This document shows, piece by piece, positions 24,553-31,953 of a stretch of 34,002 nucleotides of DNA. The DNA is from Eubacterium sp. GTDB taxonomy: Bacteria > Bacillota > Clostridia > Oscillospirales > Acutalibacteraceae. The position numbers were made by a program, and so were the translations under genes. The notes below the pieces were generated by a model. It ran no database searches and was not told the origin of the DNA. It saw only the letters and a program-made list of their open reading frames with translations. The stretch lies in the NCBI GenBank assembly GCA_017514345.1, contig JAFWKC010000032.1:1-34002 (forward strand), read 5' to 3'. How positions within the stretch are numbered: the stretch's first letter is position 1; the number at the start of each line of letters is the position of its first letter.

Positions 24553-25021
24553 TACAAATAAAACGCCGTGCCTCGGACTGAACAAATGGGTACAGACGGA
24601 CGTACCGAAAATGGCTGATTTCAACAACGATAACAGCATTATCGATACGGTAATCAACAACCACCTTGCAAACAGCACTATTCATATGAGCGCTGACGAA
24701 AAGGAGGCTGTAAATCAGCCGTTCGTAACAAAATCATACACGGGAAACGGCAACGTTTCGCGAGAGATTACGATTACTGACAGCTTCAACCCGAAATGGG
24801 GATTTATTTTCAGAGTTGGCTACACGCCGTCGATTATCGATATTGAAAATGAAACTAATTACAACTATTTCAGCGTGTTTACGGCTAACGGCTCTATGGC
24901 GGGACTGTCGCTCAGCGGAAAAACGCTTACCGTTGAGCAAGCCTCTATTCCCGTGTTCGGCAGTGAGCTGAAAAGCTTTAACGAGCTTGGCTCGGCGTAT
25001 ATGATAATTGCATTTCGTTAA
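24545..25021 (+). CDS. Short putative tail-fibre or receptor-binding protein
   Basis: A 158-residue protein ending the cluster, in the position of tail fibres. It starts at TTG 24545 after AAGGAGTGA (24531-24539). The first 60 residues (KTPCLGLNKWVQTDVPKMADFNNDNSIIDTVINNHLAN) match the N-terminal pattern of PBSX-type fibre and phage structural proteins that attach to the baseplate; HMSADEKEAVNQ resembles the THMTTEEKxK linker of such fibres. The remaining 90 residues form a small beta-rich head. Far shorter than usual fibres; no chaperone follows. Receptor unknown. No terminator is visible behind it. Confidence 0.6.
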   Translation: MSSTNKTPCLGLNKWVQTDVPKMADFNNDNSIIDTVINNHLANSTIHMSADEKEAVNQPFVTKSYTGNGNVSREITITDSFNPKWGFIFRVGYTPSIIDIENETNYNYFSVFTANGSMAGLSLSGKTLTVEQASIPVFGSELKSFNELGSAYMIIAFR

Positions 25022-25037
25022 AATATGTAATTAATTC

Positions 25038-25066
25038 TTTACTTTAACTATCAAATGTAATATAAT
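25038..25066 (+). promoter_or_regulatory. Probable promoter of the DUF1015 gene
   Basis: TTTACT at 25038-25043 and perfect TATAAT at 25061-25066, spaced 17 bp, in the 86-bp gap after the phage cluster. It indicates that the DUF1015 gene is transcribed independently. Confidence 0.55.
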
Positions 25067-25107
25067 ATATTGTCGAAAAAATAAATATGACATATGAGGG
25101 CAGATTT

Positions 25108-26346
25108 ATGGCAGTATTTAAAGCATTCAGGGCGTATCGCCCCGCAGTGAAAAATCAGGCACTTATCCCGGCGCTTCCGTACGACGTTATGAACACCGAG
25201 GAAGCAAGGGAAATGGTTAAGGGCAATCCTCTTTCGTTCCTTCACGTTGACAAGGCACAGATTGATTTTGCAAAGGGCTTTGACCAGTACTCTCACGAGG
25301 TTTACGAAAAAGCAAAGAGCAATCTACTTGCGCTTGAGGAAAGCGGCAATATGGTGCAGGACGAGACTCCTTGTCTTTACATTTACCGTCAGGTAATGAA
25401 CGGCAGAGCGCAGACGGGTATCGTTGGCTGTGCTTCGATTGACGATTACAAGAACAACATAATCAAAAAGCACGAATACACGCTTGCAAAAAAGGAGCAG
25501 GACAGAATTAATCACGTTAACATCTGCGACGCGAACACGGGTCCGATTTTCCTTACTTACAGAGCTTCAAACGAGATTAACGACGCAGTTTACGCGTGGA
25601 CGAGAAATCATGACGCAGTTTACGATTTCACCTCTGACGGAGTTAAGCAGACGATATGGGTTGTTGACGACAGCGACGTTTGTGACAAGCTTCAGAAGGC
25701 TTTCGGTGAAATTCCAGCGCTTTATATTGCTGACGGACATCACCGCTGCGCCTCGGCGGTAAAGGTTGGCGAAATGCGCCGCAAGAGCAACCCGAATTAC
25801 ACGGGCAACGAGGAATTTAACTTCTTCCTTGCAGTAGCTTTTCCTGACTGCGACCTTGAAATTATGGATTACAACAGAGTTGTAAAGGATCTGAACGCTT
25901 ACTCGCTTGAAGGCTTCATCAAAAAGATAAGCGAAAGCTTCAAGGTAAGCGAGCTTGAGGGTATGAAGAAGCCCGACAAAAAGCACACGTTTTCGATGTA
26001 CTGCGAGGGCAAGTGGTACAGGCTTGAAGCTAAGGACGGTACTTTTGACGACACCGATCCAGTTGCAAGACTTGACGTTTCGATACTTCAGAACAACCTG
26101 CTTGCGCCCGTACTCGGCATAGATAATCCAAAGACTAACGACCGCATTGAGTTTATCGGCGGAATCAGAGGTCTTGAGGAGCTTGAAAGACGCGCAAACA
26201 GCGATATGAAAATTGCATTTGCGATGTACCCGACAACGGTTGACGACCTTATGTCGATTGCCGACGCGGACAAGATTATGCCGCCGAAATCGACCTGGTT
26301 TGAGCCAAAGCTGCTCTCGGGACTGTTCATACATCATTTATCATAA
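25108..26346 (+). CDS. DUF1015 family protein
   Basis: A 412-residue cytosolic protein of the DUF1015 family, common in Clostridia and often near serine biosynthesis genes; its reaction is not established. Recognisable parts: VFKAFRAYRPAVKNQALIPALPYDVMNTEEARE, FLHVDKAQIDF, CLYIYRQVMNGRAQTGIVGCASIDDYKNNIIKKHEYTLAKKEQDR, YIADGHHRCASAVKVGE (the family's His-His motif), and a C-terminal VARLDVSILQNNLL and FIGGIRGLEELER. I chose ATG 25108 because GAGGG (25096-25100) lies seven bases upstream; the ATG at 25087 has no such site. No ser gene is nearby here. Confidence 0.9.
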   Translation: MAVFKAFRAYRPAVKNQALIPALPYDVMNTEEAREMVKGNPLSFLHVDKAQIDFAKGFDQYSHEVYEKAKSNLLALEESGNMVQDETPCLYIYRQVMNGRAQTGIVGCASIDDYKNNIIKKHEYTLAKKEQDRINHVNICDANTGPIFLTYRASNEINDAVYAWTRNHDAVYDFTSDGVKQTIWVVDDSDVCDKLQKAFGEIPALYIADGHHRCASAVKVGEMRRKSNPNYTGNEEFNFFLAVAFPDCDLEIMDYNRVVKDLNAYSLEGFIKKISESFKVSELEGMKKPDKKHTFSMYCEGKWYRLEAKDGTFDDTDPVARLDVSILQNNLLAPVLGIDNPKTNDRIEFIGGIRGLEELERRANSDMKIAFAMYPTTVDDLMSIADADKIMPPKSTWFEPKLLSGLFIHHLS

Positions 26347-26350
26347 AACA

Positions 26351-26390
26351 AAACCACTCTTGCGTTTAGCTGATGCAAGAGTGGTTTTTT
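26351..26390 (+). terminator. Rho-independent terminator after DUF1015 gene
   Basis: A perfect 13-bp stem (AAACCACTCTTGC at 26351-26363 with 26375-26387) and an 11-nt loop, with T-run to 26390. Confidence 0.9.
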
Positions 26391-26439
26391 AATGCGGAAT
26401 TCGGAATTATATGGTGGACTTTGTCCACGCCTGATTATA

Positions 26440-26560
26440 ATAAACCTCTCAGCCTCGCTAACGCTCAGCAGCTCCCCTCAAAGGGGAGCTTATGTATAAC
26501 CTCTCCTTTGAGGAGAGGTGGCACGAACGGAGTGAGTTACGGAGGGGTTAACAGTTTTGA
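26440..26560. repeat. Palindromic intergenic repeat (REP/MITE-like)
   Basis: Contains two adjacent hairpins with 9-bp stems and 3-nt loops: AGCTCCCCT-CAA-AGGGGAGCT (26470-26490) and ACCTCTCCT-TTG-AGGAGAGGT (26499-26519). They are flanked by AACCTCTC (about 26453-26460) and GGAGGGGTTAA (about 26541-26551). This composition, with the GGCACGAACGGAGTGAGTT linker, resembles abundant non-coding repeats of gut Clostridia genomes. No ORF or T-run. Confidence 0.65.
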
Positions 26561-26580
26561 GAGGCTCGCGCTGCTCGCAA

Positions 26581-26638
26581 GTATTGAGTTTTGAGGAGTT
26601 ATACTGCAGCTTTCTGCTTGCACCTCAAAACTCAATAC
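26581..26638. repeat. 16-bp perfect inverted repeat downstream of the alpha-galactosidase gene
   Basis: GTATTGAGTTTTGAGG (26581-26596) and its exact complement (26623-26638) enclose 26 bp that hold a small GCAG/CTGC hairpin. It lies 11 bp beyond the minus-strand stop at 26649, so it could be the 3' hairpin of that transcript, but no U-tract follows. It may instead be the end of the neighbouring repeat element. Confidence 0.6.
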
Positions 26639-26648
26639 TCAAAACTAA

Positions 26649-28730
26649 TTATTCCTGCGCCTTTTCTATTGTCCATATCACCGATTCAAGCGGAGTAGAA
26701 AGGCGTATTGTCAGCGGTACGTTCATCAGGTACGCGCCGCTTTTGGTCATTTCGCCGTCGGGCATTTTGATTTTGTACTCGGCGTTTTCGTCAAGTCCTT
26801 TCAGATTGAACGTCTTGAACTGACGGTTGAAAAACGAGGTCGCAGCAGAGCAGATAAACAGTACGCTTCGCGATTTGTCGTGACTGACGTACTGATTTGT
26901 CGACATTCCGTCGTCGCGGTAGTTCTTCAGCCTGTACAGCCTGCCGAACTGAACGAGCTCGCGGATATCCTTGTACATCGCAATATAATGCCTGCACTTT
27001 TCGATTTCCCCGTCGTTATATTTCAGCAGGTTTGAGCCGATAGACAGCGAGCCCTGCATAGACACGTTAAATCTGAAATCAAGCGAGGTGGGACGGCTGC
27101 CTGAGTTCCAGTCAGTAACCCACGCGCGCATACTCTTTCGCGGATAGAGCATAGAAAAGCCGCGCTGAATTTCGAGCCTGTCAACAGGGTCGGTGTTATC
27201 GGACGTCCAAGCCATATCAAAATGCTCGAGCGCGCCGTATTCAGCCCTGCCGCCGCCCGACGAGCAGGCTTCAATCTGGAGATACGGATACTTTTCCTTT
27301 AGCCTGTCGGCAACATCGTAAACAGCAAGCGTATGAAGGCGCCACAAATCGCGTTGATTTTCGAGGTTCGGCGCGCCGATTTCCGAAAACGGACGGTTCA
27401 TATCCCACTTGATATACCTGATGTTGTGCGCCGACAGCATCTTGTCCATAACGTCGAAAACATACTGCTTGACCTCGGGCATTGTCAGGTTAAGCACAAG
27501 CTGATTGCGAAGCAGACTCGGCTTTCTTGTATCGTAATGATACACCCATTCGGGATGCTCGCGGTACAAATCGGAGTCCTCGTTAACCATTTCGGGCTCA
27601 AACCACAAGCCGAAATCCATACCGAGCGCGTTTACGCCCTCAATAAGCTCGTCAATGCCGTTAGGGAACTTTTCCTCATTAACGTACCAGTCGCCGAGTC
27701 CCGCGTGGTCGTCCTTGCGCTGACCGAACCAGCCGTCATCCATAACAAACAGCTCACAGCCGATATCGGCGGCGATTTTTGCGAGCTTAAGCTGATGCGA
27801 AACGTTAACGTCAAAGCCCGTAGCCTCCCACGAATTGTACAGCACGGGAAGGGGCTTTTTTGCAAAGCCTTTCGGCAGGATATTGTTAATTGCAAAATCG
27901 TTCATCTGGTTGCTCATTTCGGCAAAGCCGTTAGTGTAGCCGAAATAAGCCTTCGGTGTTGTTATGCTTTCGCCTGGATGAAGAATTTTCGTAAAATCAA
28001 AGTCGTTAAGACCGAGCGTTATACGCGTAATGCCGATAAAATCGCGCTGAGCTTCCATTTTGAAATTACCGCCCCAGCCGAGCGTCATAAAGTAAACGTC
28101 GCCGAAATCCTCAGTTGCGTCCTTTGATAAAATCAAAAACGGCGAGTTAACGTGTCCCGTTGTTCCGCGGTGCGTTTCAAAGCGTATTGAGCCAGCCTTG
28201 AACGGCGAGGTTTCAAGCTGAAATTCGCCTGCCCAGGAGCCGTTGGTGTTTGTGATGTCGTATACGTCCTCCGTCGGTAGCATAAGCTCGGCAGACATCA
28301 GCTTTTCGATAGTCAAGTCCTTGTCCGAGTTGTTGATAACCGTTGCGTATCGCGTGATGATATCGTGCTCATCAGACCATCTGTAAGACAAAACTATGTC
28401 AAGGCTGTACGGCTTGTCCGTAAGCGTTACGTCAAGCGAATTTTCGCCCTGCTCTACGCCGTCAAACAGAAGCACGGTGTCGCGGCATTTATCAAAATAT
28501 TCGCACTTAAAGGCACAGCTTCTGTAGCGCGTGCCGCCGAACGGCGAATACTCCTCGGCAATATAATCAAGCTCGGAATGATTTGAATTTCTCTCCCATT
28601 CTGGCGAAACACCGTACTCCGATACGGGCGATTTTCTGCCCCAATGAAGGTGACGGAGTATTCCCTTTTCGCTTACGCCCATAACGTAATGCGTGTTTTT
28701 TGTTTCAATTACAAAAATATTGTCCGACAT
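26649..28730 (-). CDS. Alpha-galactosidase, glycoside hydrolase family 36
   Basis: A 693-residue retaining enzyme that releases terminal alpha-galactose, as from melibiose, raffinose or galactomannan. Three-part GH36 plan: N-terminal beta-supersandwich (about 1-300), catalytic barrel (about 300-620), C-terminal beta domain. Visible: FVMDDGWFG (Asp331-Asp332), LWFEPEMVNEDSD, YIKWDMNR with likely nucleophile Asp443, EACSSGGGR, and WTSDNTDPVDR with likely acid/base Asp511. No signal peptide, so it is cytosolic and needs an importer, not present here. ATG 28730 has GGAGGA seven bases upstream. Length is a little short of the 720-740 usual in Firmicutes. Monocistronic, divergent from zapA. Confidence 0.95.
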   Translation of the reverse strand: MSDNIFVIETKNTHYVMGVSEKGILRHLHWGRKSPVSEYGVSPEWERNSNHSELDYIAEEYSPFGGTRYRSCAFKCEYFDKCRDTVLLFDGVEQGENSLDVTLTDKPYSLDIVLSYRWSDEHDIITRYATVINNSDKDLTIEKLMSAELMLPTEDVYDITNTNGSWAGEFQLETSPFKAGSIRFETHRGTTGHVNSPFLILSKDATEDFGDVYFMTLGWGGNFKMEAQRDFIGITRITLGLNDFDFTKILHPGESITTPKAYFGYTNGFAEMSNQMNDFAINNILPKGFAKKPLPVLYNSWEATGFDVNVSHQLKLAKIAADIGCELFVMDDGWFGQRKDDHAGLGDWYVNEEKFPNGIDELIEGVNALGMDFGLWFEPEMVNEDSDLYREHPEWVYHYDTRKPSLLRNQLVLNLTMPEVKQYVFDVMDKMLSAHNIRYIKWDMNRPFSEIGAPNLENQRDLWRLHTLAVYDVADRLKEKYPYLQIEACSSGGGRAEYGALEHFDMAWTSDNTDPVDRLEIQRGFSMLYPRKSMRAWVTDWNSGSRPTSLDFRFNVSMQGSLSIGSNLLKYNDGEIEKCRHYIAMYKDIRELVQFGRLYRLKNYRDDGMSTNQYVSHDKSRSVLFICSAATSFFNRQFKTFNLKGLDENAEYKIKMPDGEMTKSGAYLMNVPLTIRLSTPLESVIWTIEKAQE

Positions 28731-28760
28731 AGCTTTTTCCTCCGCGGATTTTATGATTTA

Positions 28761-28789
28761 ATAATATCTTAAATCAGTGAAAATAACAA
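28761..28789 (-). promoter_or_regulatory. Probable promoter of the alpha-galactosidase gene
   Basis: On the minus strand TTGTTA (28789-28784), 17-bp spacer and TATTAT (28766-28761) precede the ribosome binding site. The site is about 24 bp from the forward zapA -35 box, so the two promoters share a short divergent region. Confidence 0.5.
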
Positions 28790-28812
28790 GTACAAAAATA
28801 TTAATATTATAA

Positions 28813-28841
28813 TTGACAAGCATTTGAATACTTGTTATACT
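28813..28841 (+). promoter_or_regulatory. Probable strong promoter of zapA
   Basis: A perfect TTGACA at 28813-28818, 17-bp spacer and TATACT at 28836-28841, nearly consensus. The best vegetative promoter in the window. Confidence 0.8.
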
Positions 28842-28880
28842 AAAAGATACAGATGTAAACGATGAAATCAGGTGAGATTT

Positions 28881-29231
28881 ATGGAAAAAAACAGAGTAAG
28901 TATTAAGATTTGCGGCTCGAGCTATACAATTCTTACCGAGGACGACAGTGCTTACGTAGAGGAGCTTGCCGAGCTTATTGACGACGAAATGAAGGCAGTA
29001 TCCCAGAGCTCGCCGAGCCTTTCGACTACTCAGTGCGCTGTGCTTGTTGCTCTTGACCAGGCGGACGCCTGCAAAAAGGCTACGGCTTCTGCCGACAATC
29101 TCAGAGCGCAGATTAAGGATTATCTCGAGGACAGCGCAAGAGCGCGTATGGAGGTTGACGTTGCAAGACGCGAAATCGAGCGCCTCAGCAGAGAAAACAG
29201 CAATCTCAGAAGCAGACTCGCAGGAAAATAA
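28881..29231 (+). CDS. zapA: Cell division protein ZapA
   Basis: A 116-residue cytosolic FtsZ-associated protein that stabilises the Z-ring. The N-terminal globular part (KNRVSIKICGSSYTILTEDDSAYVEELAELIDDEMKAVSQ) is the typical ZapA domain; the rest, from about 65, is a long coiled coil with heptads (ARREIERLSRENSNLRSRLAG). I chose ATG 28881, four bases after AGGTGAG (28870-28876), rather than GTG 28872 inside that site. It heads an apparent set with the U32 peptidase and maf genes. Confidence 0.9.
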   Translation: MEKNRVSIKICGSSYTILTEDDSAYVEELAELIDDEMKAVSQSSPSLSTTQCAVLVALDQADACKKATASADNLRAQIKDYLEDSARARMEVDVARREIERLSRENSNLRSRLAGK

Positions 29232-29240
29232 TGTTATCAC

Positions 29241-29272
29241 AATGATGTGGGCGTTTTTACGCTCACATTATT
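29241..29272 (+). terminator. Hairpin between zapA and the U32 gene, possible attenuator
   Basis: A 13-bp stem (29241-29253 with 29260-29272, two G:T pairs) and loop TTTTTA. It is followed by AATTATCA rather than a T-run, so it may reduce but not stop readthrough. Confidence 0.45.
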
Positions 29273-29288
29273 AATTATCAGAGGAAAT

Positions 29289-31289
29289 ATGAAGCTTGAA
29301 ATCTTAGCTCCCTGCGGCGGTGAGGAAAGCCTTGTCGCGGCAGTAAGGTGCGGAGCGAACGCAGTTTATCTCGGCACCAGGGATATGAACGCAAGGCGCG
29401 GCGCCGAAAACTTCGACGACGAGGCGCTCAAAAAAGCAACTGAATATGCTCACTCGCACGGCGTTAAGGTGTACGTTACGCTGAACACGCTCGTTGACGA
29501 CAGCGAAATGGCGCAGGCGCACACTATTGTTGAAAAGGCGATGAAATGCGGAGCAGACGCGTTTATCGTGCAGGATTTAGGACTTGCAAAAATGATGCGC
29601 GAATGCTTCCCGACGGCAAAGCTACACGCGTCAACACAATGCAGCGTAAGCACGCCCGAAGGCTTCAGAGCGCTTGAAGCTCTCGGGTTTTCACGAGCCG
29701 TTATTCCGCGCGAAATGAGCCTTGACGAAATAAAGGAAATAAGAAAAGCTACCGATATGGAGCTTGAAATGTTCGTTCACGGCGCGCTTTGTATGTGCGT
29801 TTCTGGCCAATGCTACCTGTCGGGTATGCTTGGCGGCAGAAGCGGAAACAGAGGGCTTTGCGCTCAGCCGTGCAGACTTGCTTTCAGCGCGGACGGCTCT
29901 GGCTCGTGCGATTTATCGCTTAAGGATTTAAGCCTGATTTCACATATAAACGAAATTGAAAAGGCAGGCGTTATCAGCCTGAAAATCGAGGGCAGAATGA
30001 AGCGTCCCGAATACGTTGCTGCGGCAGTTACCGCGTGCAAAAAAGCAATTGAGGACAGCTACTCGCCCGACGACGAACGCGTGCTGAAAAGCGTATTTTC
30101 GCGTTCAGGCTTTACAGACGGATACTTCACGGGAAAACGAAACGATATGTTCGGCACAAGACAAAAAGAGGACGTCGTTTCGGCAGAGGGCGTGCTTAAA
30201 GAATTATCGCATCTTTACGACAACGAAAATCCCCTGCTGCCGATAGATATGAAGCTTGTATGCAAAGAGGGACAGCAGGTATCGCTCACGGCTTCGGCGC
30301 TCGGCAAAACGGTAACCGTAACGGCAGAGCCGCCCGAAAAAGCAATTAACAAGCCGATGACTGAGGAAAGCGTCGGCGCAAGGCTCGAAAAGCTCGGCAG
30401 CACGCAGTTTTACGCAGGACACATAGACGTTGACCTTGACGGCGGACTCATCGTTCCAGCAAGCGTGATTAACTCGCTCAGAAGAAGCGCAGTAGAAAAG
30501 CTCAGCGAAGCGCAGACGGCTGAATTCGTTTCAACGCCGTACATGCCGCCGACAAAAACGGCAAAAAGCGGCAAGCCGTACTACACGGCGCGATTTGAAA
30601 GCGCGTCGCAGATACCAGAAAATCACCCGTTCAGGCGAATTTTTATACCGATTTGGTCGTCCGATGAGGATTTTATCAGCAGCGGCGCGGGAGTTGAGCT
30701 TCCGCGCGGCCTTTTCGGCGCAGAAGAAAAGATGATTAAACGCCTTGAGGAGCTGAAAAGGCTTGGCGTAAAAAACGCGCTCTGCTCAAATCTCGGCGCA
30801 TACAAAACGGCTGAGAAGCTCGGCTTTAACGTTTTCGGCGACTTTGGGCTTAACGTTTTCAACACCGAAAGTGCAAGACAGTTCAACTCACCCATACTCT
30901 CTTTTGAGCTTACACTCGACAAGGCAAATGCAATTTCCGCCGAGGATACAGGCATTATCGGCTACGGCAGGCTACCGCTTATGATTACGCGAAACTGCCC
31001 CGTCAAGAACCGTATCGGATGTGAAAAATGCGGCAAGAACGGAACGCTGACCGACAGAAAAGGGTATAAGTTTTCCGTAAAATGTTCATCCTATCCTTGT
31101 GTGGAAATTCTGAACCCTTACCCCGTTTATCTCGGCGACAGGCTTGATGAGATAAAAACAGATTTTATACACTTTTACTTTACTGACGAGAAAAAGCCCG
31201 ATATTACGCGTTTGGTTAATTTATACAACAATCGCGAAAAAACTGACGGTAACTACACAAGAGGCTTGTACTACAGAGGAGTTAAGTAA
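29289..31289 (+). CDS. U32 family peptidase (with DUF3656-like C-terminus)
   Basis: A 666-residue cytosolic protein of the U32 family, whose members include RlhA (23S rRNA hydroxylation) and collagenase-like proteins; true peptidase activity is doubtful for many. TIM-barrel start (MKLEILAPCGGEESLVAAVRCGANAVYLG) and the signature around 162-197: FVHGALCMCVSGQCYLSG then GNRGLCAQPCRL, giving Cys168, Cys175, Cys191 and Cys195 as likely Fe-S ligands. The C-terminal 450 residues contain a further Cys cluster (NRIGCEKCGKNG, CSSYPCVE). ATG 29289 follows AGAGG closely. Stop overlaps the maf start by one base. Confidence 0.92.
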   Translation: MKLEILAPCGGEESLVAAVRCGANAVYLGTRDMNARRGAENFDDEALKKATEYAHSHGVKVYVTLNTLVDDSEMAQAHTIVEKAMKCGADAFIVQDLGLAKMMRECFPTAKLHASTQCSVSTPEGFRALEALGFSRAVIPREMSLDEIKEIRKATDMELEMFVHGALCMCVSGQCYLSGMLGGRSGNRGLCAQPCRLAFSADGSGSCDLSLKDLSLISHINEIEKAGVISLKIEGRMKRPEYVAAAVTACKKAIEDSYSPDDERVLKSVFSRSGFTDGYFTGKRNDMFGTRQKEDVVSAEGVLKELSHLYDNENPLLPIDMKLVCKEGQQVSLTASALGKTVTVTAEPPEKAINKPMTEESVGARLEKLGSTQFYAGHIDVDLDGGLIVPASVINSLRRSAVEKLSEAQTAEFVSTPYMPPTKTAKSGKPYYTARFESASQIPENHPFRRIFIPIWSSDEDFISSGAGVELPRGLFGAEEKMIKRLEELKRLGVKNALCSNLGAYKTAEKLGFNVFGDFGLNVFNTESARQFNSPILSFELTLDKANAISAEDTGIIGYGRLPLMITRNCPVKNRIGCEKCGKNGTLTDRKGYKFSVKCSSYPCVEILNPYPVYLGDRLDEIKTDFIHFYFTDEKKPDITRLVNLYNNREKTDGNYTRGLYYRGVK

Positions 31290-31831
31290 TGATAATTCTT
31301 GCATCACAAAGCCCGCGAAGGCGCGAGCTGATGAAATACATAACTGACGATTTCACAATTAAGGTAAGCGAGGTTGACGAAACGCTTCCCGACGGCATTA
31401 CGCCGAGCGACGCGGTTTTGTACCTCAGCAGGATTAAGGCTGAGCCGTTTATGCGCGACGGCGACACGGTAATCGGCGCCGACACAGTTGTTGCAATCGA
31501 CGGCGAAATACTCGGAAAGCCTGCAAATAAAGGCGATGCGGCTGATATGCTACGAAAACTGAGCGGCAGAACTCACAGCGTTTTTACGGGCGTTACGGTA
31601 ATCAAAGACGGAAACGCTCATTCATTTTTCGAGGAAACAAGGGTAAGATTCCTTGATTTAAGCGAAAATGAGATTGAAAAATACATAAAAACGGGAGAGC
31701 CGCTCGACAAGGCAGGCGCTTACGGAATACAAGGCTACGGCTCGCTTCTCGTTGAAAAAATCAACGGAGATTATTTTAACGTTGTCGGTTTGCCCATAAG
31801 TAGATTAAATCGGCTTTTACACGCCATTTGA
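31289..31831 (+). CDS. maf: Maf-like nucleotide pyrophosphatase
   Basis: A 180-residue house-cleaning enzyme that hydrolyses non-canonical or dTTP/UTP-type nucleoside triphosphates to monophosphates. Marks: ILASQSPRRRELM (4-15), DTVIGADTVVAIDGEILGKP with the conserved Asp65, and FTGV...AGAYGIQGYG. Size is normal for Maf. Translation is coupled to the U32 gene (TAATG at 31287-31291). Despite the 'septum formation' name, its link with cell division is indirect; here it does share an operon with zapA. Confidence 0.95.
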   Translation: MIILASQSPRRRELMKYITDDFTIKVSEVDETLPDGITPSDAVLYLSRIKAEPFMRDGDTVIGADTVVAIDGEILGKPANKGDAADMLRKLSGRTHSVFTGVTVIKDGNAHSFFEETRVRFLDLSENEIEKYIKTGEPLDKAGAYGIQGYGSLLVEKINGDYFNVVGLPISRLNRLLHAI

Positions 31832-31870
31832 TGTTTTTTTGTCTAAATTGATGATTTGTTAAAATATTTA

Positions 31871-31907
31871 TTGAAATTTGATTTTTTATGTGTTAAGATT
31901 ATTATAC
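31871..31907 (+). promoter_or_regulatory. Candidate promoter region of the PHP gene
   Basis: Two overlapping options: TTGAAA (31871-31876) with TAAGAT (31894-31899), spacer 17; or TTGATT (31878-31883) with TTATAC (31902-31907), spacer 18. I cannot decide between them. No hairpin terminator was recognised between maf and this site. Confidence 0.4.
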
Positions 31908-31953
31908 GGTATATTGGCACTTTTCCAACTTTTTTACCTGAAAGGAGATTGTT

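Larger units (their letters stand above)
14324..25021 (+). mobile_element. Phage-derived head and baseplate gene cluster without tail shaft, lysis or integration genes
   Basis: Fifteen plus-strand structural genes plus one small ORF and one nested start, between the recG terminator and the DUF1015 promoter. Order: small terminase, large terminase, portal, protease/scaffold, decoration, major capsid, three connector-type proteins, 35-codon ORF, LysM/XkdP-like, gpD hub, gpV-like spike, gp25, gpJ, DUF2313, short fibre. Missing are sheath, tube, tape measure, holin, endolysin, integrase, repressor and replication genes. No direct repeats were seen at the ends. Codon use resembles the host genes, which suggests long residence. 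Boundaries are set by flanking host elements, not by att sites. Confidence 0.85.

Noticed and set aside
14324..25107. att core repeats flanking the phage cluster
   Set aside because: Comparison by eye of both borders found no shared stretch beyond chance AT-rich words.
25567..26337. 256-codon minus-strand ORF opposite the DUF1015 gene
   Set aside because: Antisense shadow of a well-supported gene; low-complexity hydrophobic/basic mix, no ribosome binding site or family motif.
27333..28127. 264-codon plus-strand ORF opposite the alpha-galactosidase
   Set aside because: Antisense shadow of GH36 coding sequence with intact catalytic motifs; no recognisable domain.
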